NCBI RefSeq assembly: GCF_002068095.1
Contig: NZ_LWIG01000007.1
Location: 791,756 to 855,755 of the forward strand
Origin: Bradyrhizobium sacchari
Lineage (GTDB): Bacteria > Pseudomonadota > Alphaproteobacteria > Rhizobiales > Xanthobacteraceae
Reading direction: 5' to 3'
Length of the DNA: 64,000 bases
Within the stretch, counting starts at the first letter, position 1. Every line of letters begins with the position of its first letter. This document shows, in pieces, positions 16,968-26,270 of this stretch. The notes under the pieces are model-generated. The model was not told the DNA's origin and did not search any database. It was given only the letters and a program-made list of their open reading frames with translations. A program made the position numbers and the translations under genes.

Positions 16968-18233
16968 TCACAGCCACGGCGCCGGCGTATCCATCGCGAT
17001 CAGCTGCTCGACCTCCACGCGCGGGCGCACCACGGCGTATTGGTCACCCTTCACCAGCACCTCGGGCACCAGCGGCCGCGTGTTGTAGGTGCCGGCCTGC
17101 ACGGCGCCATAGGCGCCGGCGGTCATGATGGCGAGGAGATCGCCCGCCTTCGGCGTCGGCAGCGTGCGGTCGAGCGCGAGATAGTCGCCGGTCTCGCAGA
17201 CCGGACCGACGACGTCAGCCGTGATCGTCGCGGCATCCTTTGCCGGCAGCGTCACCGGCAGGATATCGTGATGGGCTTCATACAGCGTCGGCCGGATCAG
17301 ATCGTTCATCGCGGCGTCGATGATGACGAAGTTCTTGCCGTCGCCGTGCTTCACATAGATCACCTTGGCGACCAGGATGCCGGCATTGCCGACGATCATG
17401 CGACCCGGCTCGAACATCAGCGTGCAGCCGAGATTGTGGCTGACGCGCTTGACCATGGCGGCATAGGCGGCGGGCGCCGGCGGCGCCTCGCGGTCCATGT
17501 AGTAGGGAATGCCGAGGCCGCCGCCGAAATCGACGTGGCTGATGTCGTGGCCGTCGCTGCGCAGCGTCTGCACGAATTCGGAGAGGATGCGGAACGCGGT
17601 CTCCATGCCGGAGAGATCAGTGATCTGGCTGCCGATATGCACGTCGGTCCCGGTCACCTGGATTCCGGGCAGCTTCGCTGCGCGCGCATAGACCTCGCGG
17701 GCATGCACGATCGGGATGCCGAACTTGTTCTCGGACTTGCCGGTGGAGATTTTTGCATGCGTGCCGGCATCGACGTCGGGATTGACGCGCAACGAGATCC
17801 GCGCGGTCTTGCCCGTCTCGGTCGCAAGACGCGACAGCAGTTCGAGCTCAGGCTCGGATTCGACGTTGAGACAGAGGATGTCGGCGGCCAGCGCGGCGCG
17901 CAGCTCGTCTTCCGTCTTGCCGACGCCGGAGAACACGATCTTGCTCGCCGGGATGCCGGCGGCCAGCGCGCGCTTCAGCTCGCCGCCCGAGACCACGTCG
18001 GCGCCGGCGCCCAGCCTGGCCATCGTGCGCAGCACCGACTGATTGGAGTTCGCCTTCATGGCGTAGCAGACCAGCACCTTCTCGCCGGCGAAAGCCTCGG
18101 TGAAGACGCGGTAGTGCCGCTCCAGCGTCGCGGTCGAATAGCAATAGAACGGCGTGCCGACGGTTGCGGCCAGCTCGGACAGGTTCACCGCCTCGGCGTG
18201 CAGCACGCCGTTGCGGTAGTCGAAATGGTTCAT
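16968..18233 (-). CDS. lysA: Diaminopimelate decarboxylase
   Basis: Final step of lysine synthesis: meso-diaminopimelate to L-lysine and CO2, using PLP. The 421-residue protein has the PLP lysine K60 in CYAMKANSN, the HIGSQI block, GGGLGIPY, EPGRMIVG and GPVCETGD with the active-site Cys and Glu. The length is typical. It follows lptM by about 23 bases, in the conserved argH-lptM-lysA order. Confidence 0.96.
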   Translation of the reverse strand: MNHFDYRNGVLHAEAVNLSELAATVGTPFYCYSTATLERHYRVFTEAFAGEKVLVCYAMKANSNQSVLRTMARLGAGADVVSGGELKRALAAGIPASKIVFSGVGKTEDELRAALAADILCLNVESEPELELLSRLATETGKTARISLRVNPDVDAGTHAKISTGKSENKFGIPIVHAREVYARAAKLPGIQVTGTDVHIGSQITDLSGMETAFRILSEFVQTLRSDGHDISHVDFGGGLGIPYYMDREAPPAPAAYAAMVKRVSHNLGCTLMFEPGRMIVGNAGILVAKVIYVKHGDGKNFVIIDAAMNDLIRPTLYEAHHDILPVTLPAKDAATITADVVGPVCETGDYLALDRTLPTPKAGDLLAIMTAGAYGAVQAGTYNTRPLVPEVLVKGDQYAVVRPRVEVEQLIAMDTPAPWL

Positions 18234-18256
18234 GGCGTTGGCTCAGTTGTCCCAGC

Positions 18257-18544
18257 CTAGCGGCTGGGCTTTTCGTCCAGGAGCGGGTCGAGGATAAACG
18301 ATTTTTTGCTGCCCTTGGACGCCACCGGCGCGTCCGCGCCGGTGGTGGGGTTGAACAGGCTCGGCGTCTTCTGGGCTGCGGTCTCGGTGTCGGTTGGAGC
18401 CGCGACGTTGGCCGTGGACGCGCCGGAGGCGGTCGGCGGCAGGTCGAGGGGACCTTTGCGGCCGCAGCCGGCAAGCGCGAGCGCCGTCAGGCTCAAGACA
18501 ATGATGGCCCACCCCGAGCCGGCCGGGCGAAACTTTGACGTCAC
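18257..18544 (-). CDS. lptM: LptM-type outer-membrane lipoprotein (YifL)
   Basis: A 95-residue protein with a lipoprotein signal peptide: hydrophobic helix WAIIVLSLTALALAG and lipobox LALAGC. GRKGPLDLPP right after the cysteine is the hallmark of the LptM/YifL family, which assists LptD maturation at the outer membrane. The tail is low in complexity (Ala, Thr, Pro). It lies just upstream of lysA, as in many proteobacteria. Family identity is strong; function is taken from the Escherichia coli homologue. Confidence 0.88.
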   Translation of the reverse strand: MTSKFRPAGSGWAIIVLSLTALALAGCGRKGPLDLPPTASGASTANVAAPTDTETAAQKTPSLFNPTTGADAPVASKGSKKSFILDPLLDEKPSR

Positions 18545-18638
18545 GACGAAATCCCCACTACGCGGGGCGCACCATACAGAGATTGGCGCGCTCTGGCGAG
18601 AGCCGGATGACCATGAAACATAAGCGAAATTTTGCTCC

Positions 18639-20036
18639 TCAGCCCAATTTTCGCTCTTTTTCCAGCCGCTTCGCCCAGCTCTTTGCCTGCGACGCCACGT
18701 TCTTCGGCGCGGTGCCGCCGAAACTGGTGCGGCTCTTCACCGACGATTCGACCGAGAGCACGCCGAGCACGTCCTTGGTGATCTTCGGCTCGATCGCCTG
18801 CATCTCCTTGAGCGGCAGCTCGTGCAGCGCCATGCCGTCCTCGGCCGCCTTGGCGACGATGCGGCCGGTGACGTGGTGGGCCTCGCGGAACGGCATCTTC
18901 AGGGTCCGCACCAGCCAGTCGGCGAGATCGGTCGCCGTGGCATATCCCTCACCGGCGGCGGCCTTCATCCTGGCTTCGTCAGGGACGAGATCGCGGACCA
19001 TCCCGGTCATGGCACGGATCGCCAGCGACAGGGCGGCAAAGCCCTCCATGGCGCCCTGCTTGTCCTCCTGCATGTCCTTTTGATAGGCGAGCGGCAGGCC
19101 CTTCATCACGATCAGAAGGCCGTTGAGCGCGCCGATGACGCGGCCGGTCTTGGCCCGCACCAGCTCGGCTGCGTCCGGATTGCGCTTCTGCGGCATGATC
19201 GACGAGCCCGTGGTGAACTTGTCGCTGAGCCGGATCATCCCGACCAGCGGCGAGGTCCAGATCACGATCTCCTCGGCAAAGCGCGACATATGTACGGCGC
19301 AGATCGAGGCCGCCGACAGCGCCTCCAGCACGAAGTCGCGGTCGGAGACGGCGTCGAGCGAGTTCGCCATCGGGCGGTCGAAGCCAAGCGCCTTCGCGGT
19401 GGTGTGGCGGTCGATCGGGAACGAGGTGCCGGCGAGCGCGGCAGCGCCGAGCGGCGATTCATTGAGCCGCTTGCGCGCGTCCTGGAAACGGCCGCGATCG
19501 CGCGCGGCCATCTCGACATAGGCGAGCAGATGATGACCGAAGGTCACTGGCTGCGCGGTCTGCAGATGGGTGAAGCCGGGCATCACGGTGCCGGCATGCT
19601 CCAGCGCGCGTTCCACCAGAGCCTGCTGAAACGCGGCGAGCGCGGCATCGGTCTCGTCGAGCACGTCGCGGACGTAGAGACGGAAGTCGGTTGCGACCTG
19701 GTCGTTGCGCGAACGCGCGGTGTGCAGGCGGCCGGCGGCGGGGCCGATCAGTTCCGACAGGCGGCTCTCGACATTCATATGGATGTCCTCGAGCGCGCGC
19801 TTGAATTCAAAGCCGCCCTCGCCGATCTCTGACAAAATCGTGTCTAGACCCTTGCCGATATTTTTCGCATCAGAGGCCGTGATGATGCCCTGGCTGGCGA
19901 GCATCGCGGCGTGGGCCTTGGACGCGGCAATGTCCTGGGCAAAGAGGTGACGATCGACGTCGATGGAGACGTTGATCTCTTCCATGATCTCATCGGGACG
20001 TTCCGAGAACCGGCCGCCCCACATCTTGTTGCTCAT
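18639..20036 (-). CDS. argH: Argininosuccinate lyase
   Basis: Splits argininosuccinate into arginine and fumarate. The 465-residue protein of the fumarase/aspartase superfamily starts MWGGRFSE and has [36 protein letters not shown] and the signature [12 protein letters not shown] near residue 285. The ATG is at 20036 and the tlpA gene is divergent, about 105 bases between starts. lptM follows after 94 bases. Confidence 0.97.
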   Translation of the reverse strand: MSNKMWGGRFSERPDEIMEEINVSIDVDRHLFAQDIAASKAHAAMLASQGIITASDAKNIGKGLDTILSEIGEGGFEFKRALEDIHMNVESRLSELIGPAAGRLHTARSRNDQVATDFRLYVRDVLDETDAALAAFQQALVERALEHAGTVMPGFTHLQTAQPVTFGHHLLAYVEMAARDRGRFQDARKRLNESPLGAAALAGTSFPIDRHTTAKALGFDRPMANSLDAVSDRDFVLEALSAASICAVHMSRFAEEIVIWTSPLVGMIRLSDKFTTGSSIMPQKRNPDAAELVRAKTGRVIGALNGLLIVMKGLPLAYQKDMQEDKQGAMEGFAALSLAIRAMTGMVRDLVPDEARMKAAAGEGYATATDLADWLVRTLKMPFREAHHVTGRIVAKAAEDGMALHELPLKEMQAIEPKITKDVLGVLSVESSVKSRTSFGGTAPKNVASQAKSWAKRLEKERKLG

Positions 20037-20141
20037 GATCCCCTGCTCACGCCTTGCCTGTCGCTAGCCACGTTTGCTGGCCGCGGCCAGCCGTATTAAG
20101 AGGCCCCTGATAGCCATATCTGCGACCGGATGACAAACGAT

Positions 20142-20807
20142 ATGCTCGACAAGAAGCCCTCCGCCACGCGCCGGATCCCCCTCGTCATCGCCACCGTGGT
20201 GGTCGGCGGGCTGGCCGGTTTCGCCGCGCTGTATGGGCTGGGCTTGAGCCGGGCCCCCGGCGGGGATCCGACCTGCAAGCCGGCCGTTGCAATGGCGCAG
20301 AAAATAGCCCCGCTGGCCCATGGCGAGGTGGCGGCGCTGACCATGGCGAGCGCGCCTTTGAAGTTGCCCGACCTCACCTTCGAGGATGCCGACGGCAGGC
20401 CCAAGAAACTGTCCGATTTCCGCGGCAGGACGTTGCTGGTGAACCTCTGGGCCACCTGGTGCGTCCCCTGCCGCAAGGAAATGCCGGCGCTGGACGAGCT
20501 CCAGGGCAAGCTGTCGGGGCCGAATTTCGAGGTCGTGGCGATCAATATCGACACCCGCGACCCGCAGAAGCCGAAAACCTTCCTGAAAGAGGCCAATCTG
20601 ACCCGGCTCGGTTACTTCAATGACCAGAAAGCCAAGGTTTTCCAGGACCTTAAGGCGATAGGCCGGGCGCTGGGCATGCCGACCTCGGTGCTGGTCGACC
20701 CGCAGGGCTGCGAGATCGCGACGATCGCGGGACCGGCGGAATGGGCGAGCGAGGATGCGCTCAAGCTGATCCGGGCGGCGACGGGCAAGGCCGCCGCGTC
20801 GCTTTAG
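20142..20807 (+). CDS. tlpA: Thiol:disulfide interchange protein TlpA
   Basis: Membrane-anchored periplasmic thioredoxin needed for cytochrome oxidase assembly in Bradyrhizobium, where it reduces the copper chaperone ScoI and the CuA site. One N-terminal helix (residues 13-33) is followed by a thioredoxin domain with WCVPC at 106-110 (C107, C110) and the cis-Pro in GMPTSVL. The frame opens at 20130, but starting at MLDKKPSATRR (20142) gives 221 residues, the length of the characterised B. japonicum protein. This match is the best species marker in the window. Confidence 0.96.
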   Translation: MLDKKPSATRRIPLVIATVVVGGLAGFAALYGLGLSRAPGGDPTCKPAVAMAQKIAPLAHGEVAALTMASAPLKLPDLTFEDADGRPKKLSDFRGRTLLVNLWATWCVPCRKEMPALDELQGKLSGPNFEVVAINIDTRDPQKPKTFLKEANLTRLGYFNDQKAKVFQDLKAIGRALGMPTSVLVDPQGCEIATIAGPAEWASEDALKLIRAATGKAAASL

Positions 20808-20821
20808 TTTTAGTTATTGGC

Positions 20822-20866
20822 GCATGATCTGATCGGAAAACCGGTGCCCAGTTTTCCGGATCATGC
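20822..20866. repeat. Palindromic repeat, family B (copy 2)
   Basis: GCATGATCTGATCGGAAAACCGG...TTTTCCGGATCATGC, about 45 bases, an inverted repeat between the convergent tlpA and YjfB-type genes. It matches 6994-7040 closely. Confidence 0.85.
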
Positions 20867-20874
20867 GCCGAGGG

Positions 20875-21069
20875 TTAGGCGGTGACGTTGAGATTGCCGC
20901 CGACCCCGGGGCCGACATTGGCGAGCGAGGGCTGACCGGCACCCATCAGCGTCAGGACGGTGGATTTCTCCATGTCCATGTTCTGCTTGGTCAGCGTCGC
21001 CGCAATATTCGACTGCAGAGCGCCTTGCTGAGCGGCCAGCATGGTGCTGACCATTGCCATCATGTCCAT
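20875..21069 (-). CDS. Small YjfB-type putative motility protein
   Basis: A 64-residue protein without membrane segments: MDMMAMVSTMLAAQQGALQ, then TLTKQNMDMEKSTVLTLM and a Gly/Asn-rich end. Met- and Gln-rich amphipathic helices of this kind are the pattern of the YjfB (putative motility) family, whose role is not established. The assignment is by appearance and length only. No flagellar genes are nearby. Confidence 0.6.
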   Translation of the reverse strand: MDMMAMVSTMLAAQQGALQSNIAATLTKQNMDMEKSTVLTLMGAGQPSLANVGPGVGGNLNVTA

Positions 21070-21129
21070 TACGCGAACCCTCGTACCGGCTGTAACCTAG
21101 ACGGGAGGGGTTAATGGGGCATGAATTGT

Positions 21130-21275
21130 CACGGTGGGGCCGTAGGGCGGGCAAAGGCGCACTTGCGCCGTGCCCACCATCTCACCATTGCAGCAAAAAA
21201 TGCGTGGGCACGCTTCCGCCTTCGCCCTTCGAGCTACGGCGGACAAGTCGCTTTGCCCACCTTACGGCACTGCCG
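21130..21275. repeat. Intergenic repeat with GTAGGGCGGGCAAAGGCGC arms
   Basis: CCGTAGGGCGGGCAAAGGCGC followed by CGCCGTGCCCACC at the left, and GCGTGGGCACGC plus CGGACAAGTCGCTTTGCCCACC at the right. The halves are related by inversion and repetition. The gap 21070-21278 holds no gene. Confidence 0.6.
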
Positions 21276-21278
21276 TCT

Positions 21279-22160
21279 CTAGCGCGTCGGAACCGGCTTG
21301 GCGCCGCGGTAGTCGTAGAAACCGCGCTGGGTCTTGCGGCCGAGCCAGCCGGCCTCGACGTATTTCACCAACAGCGGGCACGGGCGATACTTGGAATCGG
21401 CAAGGCCCTCGTGCAGCACCTGCATGATCGACAGACAGGTATCGAGACCGATGAAATCGGCGAGTTCCAGCGGGCCCATCGGATGATGTGCCCCGAGCTT
21501 CATCGCCGCGTCTATCGCCTCGACGTTGCCGACGCCTTCGTAAAGCGTGTAGATCGCCTCGTTGATCATCGGCAGCAGGATGCGGTTGACGATGAAGGCC
21601 GGGAAGTCCTCGGAAACCGCGACCTGCTTTCCGAGCCTGGCGACGAATTCCTTGGACGCCTCGAAAGTCGCATCGTCCGTTGCAATGCCGCGGATCAGCT
21701 CCACCAGCTCCATCAGCGGCACCGGATTCATGAAGTGAATGCCGATGAAGCGCTCGGGCCGGTCGGTGGCGGCGGCGAGGCGGGTGATCGAGATCGAGGA
21801 CGTATCGGAGGCGACGATCGCCTCGGGCTTCAGCACCGCGCAAAGCTCGTGGAATATCTTGCGCTTGACCTCTTCCTTCTCGACCGCGGTCTCGATCACG
21901 AGATCGCAGTCGGCGAGGTCGTCGAGCTTCTCGGCGGCCACGATGCGCGACAGCGCCTGGGTCTTGGCCTCCTCGGTGACGACCTTCTTGGAGACCTGGC
22001 GCGCCAGATTGCCGTTGATGGTGGCCATGCCCGACTTGAGGCGGTCGGCCGAAACGTCGTTGAGCACCACGTCGAAGCCGGCGAGCGCCGCAACATGCGC
22101 GATGCCATTGCCCATCTGACCCGCGCCGATCACGCCGACCTTCTTGATCACTGCCGCCAT
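21279..22160 (-). CDS. hbdA: 3-hydroxybutyryl-CoA dehydrogenase
   Basis: NAD(P)-dependent oxidoreductase of 3-hydroxyacyl-CoA in short-chain beta-oxidation or polyhydroxybutyrate turnover. In the 293-residue protein the nucleotide loop GVIGAGQMGNGIAH starts near residue 8, SDTSSISIT and HFMNPVPLMELVE contain the catalytic region with its conserved His, and FPAFIVNRIL begins the C-terminal dimer domain. A GTG at 22172 would add four residues; the ATG at 22160, with GGTGGA upstream, was preferred. It lies downstream of etfB-etfA, with a strong terminator in between. Confidence 0.93.
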   Translation of the reverse strand: MAAVIKKVGVIGAGQMGNGIAHVAALAGFDVVLNDVSADRLKSGMATINGNLARQVSKKVVTEEAKTQALSRIVAAEKLDDLADCDLVIETAVEKEEVKRKIFHELCAVLKPEAIVASDTSSISITRLAAATDRPERFIGIHFMNPVPLMELVELIRGIATDDATFEASKEFVARLGKQVAVSEDFPAFIVNRILLPMINEAIYTLYEGVGNVEAIDAAMKLGAHHPMGPLELADFIGLDTCLSIMQVLHEGLADSKYRPCPLLVKYVEAGWLGRKTQRGFYDYRGAKPVPTR

Positions 22161-22322
22161 AATGTCATCCACCGGAACGGCGCGCAGATCGCGCCCTGCC
22201 TATCCCCTGAGCCGGGAGGTCTGATTTGACCAGGAGCCTGATTTAATCAGAACCTTGGCTCGAAACCTAGATTGGATCGCTTCGAAGGCGTGCCCCACGC
22301 CAAAGAAAACGCCTCAAAAATG

Positions 22323-22359
22323 AAACACCGGCCGGAGTTTATACCTCCGGCCGGTGTTT
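22323..22359 (-). terminator. Strong intrinsic terminator downstream of etfA
   Basis: AAACACCGGCCGGAG (22323-22337) and CTCCGGCCGGTGTTT (22345-22359) are perfect 15-base arms around a seven-base loop. On the minus strand a TTTCATTTTT tail follows. It ends the etfBA transcript before hbdA, so hbdA probably has its own promoter or depends on read-through. Confidence 0.9.
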
Positions 22360-22369
22360 TGAACGCGTT

Positions 22370-23314
22370 TTACTTGCCGAGCTTGCCGAGTTCGGCCGTC
22401 AGCTCCGGAACCGCCTGGTAGAGGTCGGCCACCAGGCCGTAGTCGGCGACCTGGAAGATCGGCGCGTCCTCGTCCTTGTTGATCGCGACAATCACCTTGG
22501 AGTCCTTCATGCCGGCCAGATGCTGGATTGCGCCGGAAATGCCCACGGCGACATAGAGCTCGGGGGCCACGACCTTGCCGGTCTGGCCGACCTGCCAGTC
22601 GTTCGGGGCATAGCCGGCGTCCACCGCCGCACGCGAGGCACCGACCCCGGCGCCGAGCTTGTCGGCCAGCGGCTCGATGTACTTGGCAAAATTCTCGCGG
22701 CTCTGCATGGCGCGGCCGCCCGAGACGATGATCTTGGCCGAGGTCAGCTCGGGACGGTCGCTCTTGGCGACTTCCTCGCCGACGAAGGACGACAGGCCGG
22801 GATCGGCAGCCGCCGCCACGGTCTCGACCGGCGCGCTGCCGCCTTCACCCGCCGCGGCGAAGGTGGAGGTACGGACCGTGATGACCTTCTTGGCGTCCTT
22901 CGACTTCACGGTCTGGATGGCGTTGCCGGCATAGATCGGACGCTCATAGGTGTCGGGGGCGACCACCTTGATGATCTCCGAGACCTGCATGACGTCGAGC
23001 AGGGCGGCGACACGCGGCATCACGTTCTTGAAGCGCGAGGTCGCGGGCGCGACGATCGCGTCATAAGACGCGGCCAGCGAGACGATCAACGCGGCCAGCG
23101 GCTCGGCGAGATCGTGTGCGTAGAGCTCGCCGTCGGCGAGCAGCACCTTCTTCACGCCGGCAAGCTTGGCGGCGGCATCCGCCGCGGCCTTGGCGTTCTG
23201 GCCGGCCACCAGCACCTCGACGTCCGCGCCGAGCGCAGCAGCCGCGGTGAGGGTCTTGTTGGTCGCATCCTTCAGCGACGCATTGTCGTGTTCGGCAATC
23301 AGAAGCGTCGTCAT
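22370..23314 (-). CDS. etfA: Electron transfer flavoprotein alpha subunit
   Basis: FAD-binding subunit that accepts electrons from acyl-CoA and other dehydrogenases and passes them to ETF-ubiquinone oxidoreductase. The 314-residue chain ends in the FAD domain: [22 protein letters not shown] and [19 protein letters not shown] are signature blocks. Its ATG overlaps the etfB stop by one base (TGATG). Confidence 0.96.
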   Translation of the reverse strand: MTTLLIAEHDNASLKDATNKTLTAAAALGADVEVLVAGQNAKAAADAAAKLAGVKKVLLADGELYAHDLAEPLAALIVSLAASYDAIVAPATSRFKNVMPRVAALLDVMQVSEIIKVVAPDTYERPIYAGNAIQTVKSKDAKKVITVRTSTFAAAGEGGSAPVETVAAAADPGLSSFVGEEVAKSDRPELTSAKIIVSGGRAMQSRENFAKYIEPLADKLGAGVGASRAAVDAGYAPNDWQVGQTGKVVAPELYVAVGISGAIQHLAGMKDSKVIVAINKDEDAPIFQVADYGLVADLYQAVPELTAELGKLGK

Positions 23315-24063
23315 CAGAGCACCCCGGCTTCGTTCTTGAGTTTCGACACCAGCTCGGCGACGTCCTTGACCTTGACGCCAGCCTTGCGGCCCGCCGGTTC
23401 AGTGGTCTTGAGAACCTCGAGGCGCGCGGCGACATCGACGCCGTAATCGGCGACCGTCTTCTCCGCGATCGGCTTCTTCTTCGCCTTCATGATGTTCGGC
23501 AGCGAGGCGTAGCGCGGCTCGTTGAGACGGAGGTCGGTGGTGACGATCGCCGGTCCCTTCAGCTTGACCGTCTGCAGACCGCCGTCGACTTCGCGGGTAA
23601 CCTTGAAGTCAGCGCCTTCGACCTCGAGCTTGGAGGCGAAGGTCGCCTGCGACCAGCCGAGCAGCGCGGCCAGCATCTGGCCGGTCTGGTTGCTGTCGTC
23701 GTCGATCGCCTGCTTGCCGAGGATGATGAGGCCAGGCTGCTCTTCGTCCGCAACCTTCTTCAGGATCTTGGCGACGGCGAGCGGCTCAACGGTGCCTTCG
23801 GCCTTCACCAGGATGCCGCGGTCGGCGCCCATGGCAAGACCGGTGCGGATCGTCTCCGACGCCTGCGCAGGTCCGATCGAGACCACCACGACTTCGGTTG
23901 CCTTGCCGGCTTCCTTCAGGCGCAGCGCTTCCTCGACCGCGATTTCGTCGAACGGGTTCATCGACATCTTGACGTTGGCGAGTTCAACGCCCGATCCATC
24001 GCCCTTGACGCGGACCTTGACGTTGTAATCGACCACCCGCTTTACCGGCACTAAGACCTTCAT
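23314..24063 (-). CDS. etfB: Electron transfer flavoprotein beta subunit
   Basis: Adenosine-nucleotide-binding partner of EtfA. The 249-residue protein starts [19 protein letters not shown] and has [17 protein letters not shown] and the signature block [10 protein letters not shown]. The frame opens at 24081; the ATG at 24063 has AGAGGA two to eight bases upstream and matches the family N-terminus. The etfB-etfA order and the one-base overlap are usual. Confidence 0.95.
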   Translation of the reverse strand: MKVLVPVKRVVDYNVKVRVKGDGSGVELANVKMSMNPFDEIAVEEALRLKEAGKATEVVVVSIGPAQASETIRTGLAMGADRGILVKAEGTVEPLAVAKILKKVADEEQPGLIILGKQAIDDDSNQTGQMLAALLGWSQATFASKLEVEGADFKVTREVDGGLQTVKLKGPAIVTTDLRLNEPRYASLPNIMKAKKKPIAEKTVADYGVDVAARLEVLKTTEPAGRKAGVKVKDVAELVSKLKNEAGVL

Positions 24064-24189
24064 CGATCCTCTTTCACTCAATTTGGGAGGGGGGTTATCA
24101 ACTGGCGCGGAACCTAAAGGCCTGATCCGGCCCGGTCAACGCGCGAAGGGGCCAATTTTTAGACCTTAGAAATGCGCCGCCCAAATGGG

Positions 24190-24762
24190 TCAGCGGTTCT
24201 GGCCCGGAACCCAGAGCACGTCCCCGGCGCCATTGTGGTTAGCGGCGCGGCTCGCCACGAACAGGAAGTCCGACAGGCGGTTCATATACTGGATGCCAGC
24301 CGCGCTGACCGGCTCGTCCGGCCGGGCCGCCAATTTCACGATGACGCGTTCCGCCCTGCGGCATATTGTGCGCGCGACATGGAGGTAGGCTGCCGCCGGC
24401 GTGCCGCCGGGGAGCACGAAGGAGGTGAGCGGCGCGAGCTTGTCGTTGAGCGCGTCGATGTCGCGCTCGAGGCGCTCCACCTGGCTCGCGACCACCCGCA
24501 GCCGCTCGGCCTTGCCATCCCGCTCGGGCACTGCGAGATCAGCGCCGAGGTCGAACAGGTCGTTCTGAATACGGCCGAGCATCGCGTCGAGCTCGGGCAT
24601 GTCCTGGGCATGGAGCCGCACCACCCCGATTGCGGCATTGGTCTCGTCGACGGTGCCATAGGCCTCGACGCGCAGATCGTATTTCGGACGGCGCTCGCCG
24701 GAGCCGAGCGCCGTCGTGCCGTCGTCACCGGTCTTGGTATAGATGCGGTTCAATACCACCAT
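24190..24762 (-). CDS. Cob(I)yrinic acid a,c-diamide adenosyltransferase, PduO type
   Basis: Transfers the adenosyl group of ATP to cob(I)alamin to form coenzyme B12. The 190-residue protein starts with IYTKTGDDGTTALGSGER, then VEAYGTVDETNAAIG, RTICRRAERV with the conserved arginines, and YMNRLSDFLFV: all PduO-type features. It lies 127 bases upstream of etfB and downstream of a small twin-helix gene, an order common in rhizobia. The symbol is left empty because the same activity is named cobO, pduO or btuR in different genomes. Confidence 0.94.
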   Translation of the reverse strand: MVVLNRIYTKTGDDGTTALGSGERRPKYDLRVEAYGTVDETNAAIGVVRLHAQDMPELDAMLGRIQNDLFDLGADLAVPERDGKAERLRVVASQVERLERDIDALNDKLAPLTSFVLPGGTPAAAYLHVARTICRRAERVIVKLAARPDEPVSAAGIQYMNRLSDFLFVASRAANHNGAGDVLWVPGQNR

Positions 24763-24784
24763 GACGGATTCCTTAAATCTTAGG

Positions 24785-24850
24785 TCATGATCTTATCGGA
24801 AAACCGCTTCGCGTTTTGCGCGAACGCGGCCCTTCGGGTCCGGATCATGC
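24785..24850. repeat. Palindromic repeat, family B (copy 3, longer)
   Basis: TCATGATCTTATCGGAAAACC at the left and GGTCCGGATCATGC at the right enclose an inner GCGTTTTGCGCGAACGC hairpin. It is longer than the copies at 6994-7040 and 20822-20866. It ends two bases before the stop of the twin-helix gene. Confidence 0.8.
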
Positions 24851-24851
24851 C

Positions 24852-25046
24852 CTACCGCCCCATCGCCCAGACCGCGGCCATGGCGATGACGATTGCCACG
24901 AACTGCAGCAGCACGCGCCAGCGCATCAACTTCTGCGAGGTATTGGGCGAGCCGCCGCGCATCATGTTGACGAGACCGAGCAGCAGCACCAACGCCACCG
25001 CGCCGACCGCGATCGGCAGGATGAAAGTACTCAGGATAGATGCCAT
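24852..25046 (-). CDS. Small twin-transmembrane-helix protein (HIG1-like)
   Basis: A 64-residue protein with two membrane helices (ILPIAVGAVALVLLLGLV and LLQFVAIVIAMAAVWAM) joined by a basic loop (MMRGGSPNTSQKLMRWRV), the layout of bacterial HIG1-domain proteins linked to respiratory complexes. The open frame runs hundreds of codons upstream, but the ATG at 25046 starts the helix pair. It precedes the PduO gene. Function not known. Confidence 0.8.
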   Translation of the reverse strand: MASILSTFILPIAVGAVALVLLLGLVNMMRGGSPNTSQKLMRWRVLLQFVAIVIAMAAVWAMGR

Positions 25047-25159
25047 CTGAGGGTAGATAACACCGTGTGCGGCGGTTCGCCATGGCGTTCCCGATCTGGC
25101 TTTTGAGCCAATAATGTCAGAAGCTGGCTGGATGATTTCCGATTTGCGCGAGCGGCCCG

Positions 25160-25326
25160 TTCTCTTCGCCTCTCCCCGCTTGCGGGGAAAGGCCGAATTC
25201 GATCGCAGATCGAATTCGGATGAGGGGGGCTCTCCGCGAACCCAGCTCTCACCGTCCCCGCGGAGACTCCCCCTCACCCGCCGCGCTGCGCGCGTCGGCC
25301 TCTCCGCGCGAGCGGGGCGAGGCGAA
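25160..25326. repeat. Palindromic repeat, family C (copy 2)
   Basis: CCTCTCCCCGCTTGCGGGG and CCTCTCCGCGCGAGCGGGGCGAGG form the outer arms; GGGCTCTCCGCG and CGCGGAGACTCCCC the inner ones. An internal GAATTCGATC/GATCGAATTC palindrome (25195-25219) is extra. The 330-base gap 25047-25376 holds this repeat and no gene. Confidence 0.8.
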
Positions 25327-25376
25327 CCACGCCGCAAGCAGGGTCCGAAAGCGTCGGCCGCCAATACGGGTGCCAC

Positions 25377-26270
25377 GTGAAAGCCGTCCGCTACATCTAC
25401 TGCGTGCTGGAGGACGCGTTCTACACGTTCCTGGCCGACGACGGCTGGGCGATCGCGAGCCATATCGCGCTGTCGACGCTGATGGCGCTGTTCCCGTTCC
25501 TGATCGTGCTGACCTCGCTCGCCGGCTTCTTCGGCTCCAAGGAACTCGCCGACCAGGCTGCCAGCCTGATGCTCGAGGTCTGGCCCAAGCAGGTCGCCGA
25601 TTCGATCTCGGGCGAAATCCACGACGTGCTGACCACCACCCGCACCGGCGTGCTGACGATCGGCGCGGCGCTGTCGGTCTACTTCGCCTCGAACGGCGTC
25701 GAGGCGCTCCGCGTCGCGCTCAACCGCGCCTATGCGGTGGTGGAGATGCGGCGCTGGTACTGGCTGCGGCTGGAATCGATCGGCTACACGCTGGTCGCGG
25801 CCTTCACAGCGCTTGCCATGGCGTTCCTGATCGTGCTCGGCCCCCTCTTCATCGAGGCGGCGCGGCGCCATATCCCGCTGTTCGTCGAATCCAATGAGAG
25901 CATCCTCACCTGGTTGCGCTACGGCATCACCATCGGCGCACTGGTGGTGGCACTGGTGATCTTGCATGCCCGGCTGCCGGCGGGCCGGAGGCGCTTCTTC
26001 CAGATCCTGCCCGGCATCGTCTTCACCATCGTGGCGTCGCTGATCTCGGGCATCGTCTTCGGACAATATCTGGCGCGCTTCGCCAACAATTACGTGACGA
26101 TGTATGCGGGCCTGGCCTCGGTCATCATCGCGCTGGTGTTTCTGTATTTCATCGCTGCAATCTTCGTCTATGGCGGCGAGCTCAACGCCGCGATCATCAA
26201 GTCGCAGCTTCCTCACGGCGTGTCGCTTCAAGCAGCGCAGTCGCTAGGGCCCGCGGAGACACAGGCTTGA
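25377..26270 (+). CDS. YihY/BrkB family inner-membrane protein
   Basis: A 297-residue polytopic protein with six predicted helices. Family blocks are DGWAIASHIALSTLMALFPFLI near the N-terminus, GALSVYFASNGVEALRVALNRAY in the centre, and FGQYLARFANNYVTMYAGLASVIIALVFLY near the end. The former 'ribonuclease BN' label of this family is not supported. The start is GTG at 25377. Its last 74 bases overlap the end of the convergent kinase gene. Function not known. Confidence 0.88.
   Translation: MKAVRYIYCVLEDAFYTFLADDGWAIASHIALSTLMALFPFLIVLTSLAGFFGSKELADQAASLMLEVWPKQVADSISGEIHDVLTTTRTGVLTIGAALSVYFASNGVEALRVALNRAYAVVEMRRWYWLRLESIGYTLVAAFTALAMAFLIVLGPLFIEAARRHIPLFVESNESILTWLRYGITIGALVVALVILHARLPAGRRRFFQILPGIVFTIVASLISGIVFGQYLARFANNYVTMYAGLASVIIALVFLYFIAAIFVYGGELNAAIIKSQLPHGVSLQAAQSLGPAETQA

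Noticed and set aside
24852-26231. A 459-codon minus frame ending in the twin-helix protein
   Set aside because: Only the last 64 codons have protein-like content; the rest lies antisense to the yihY-type gene and in a repeat.
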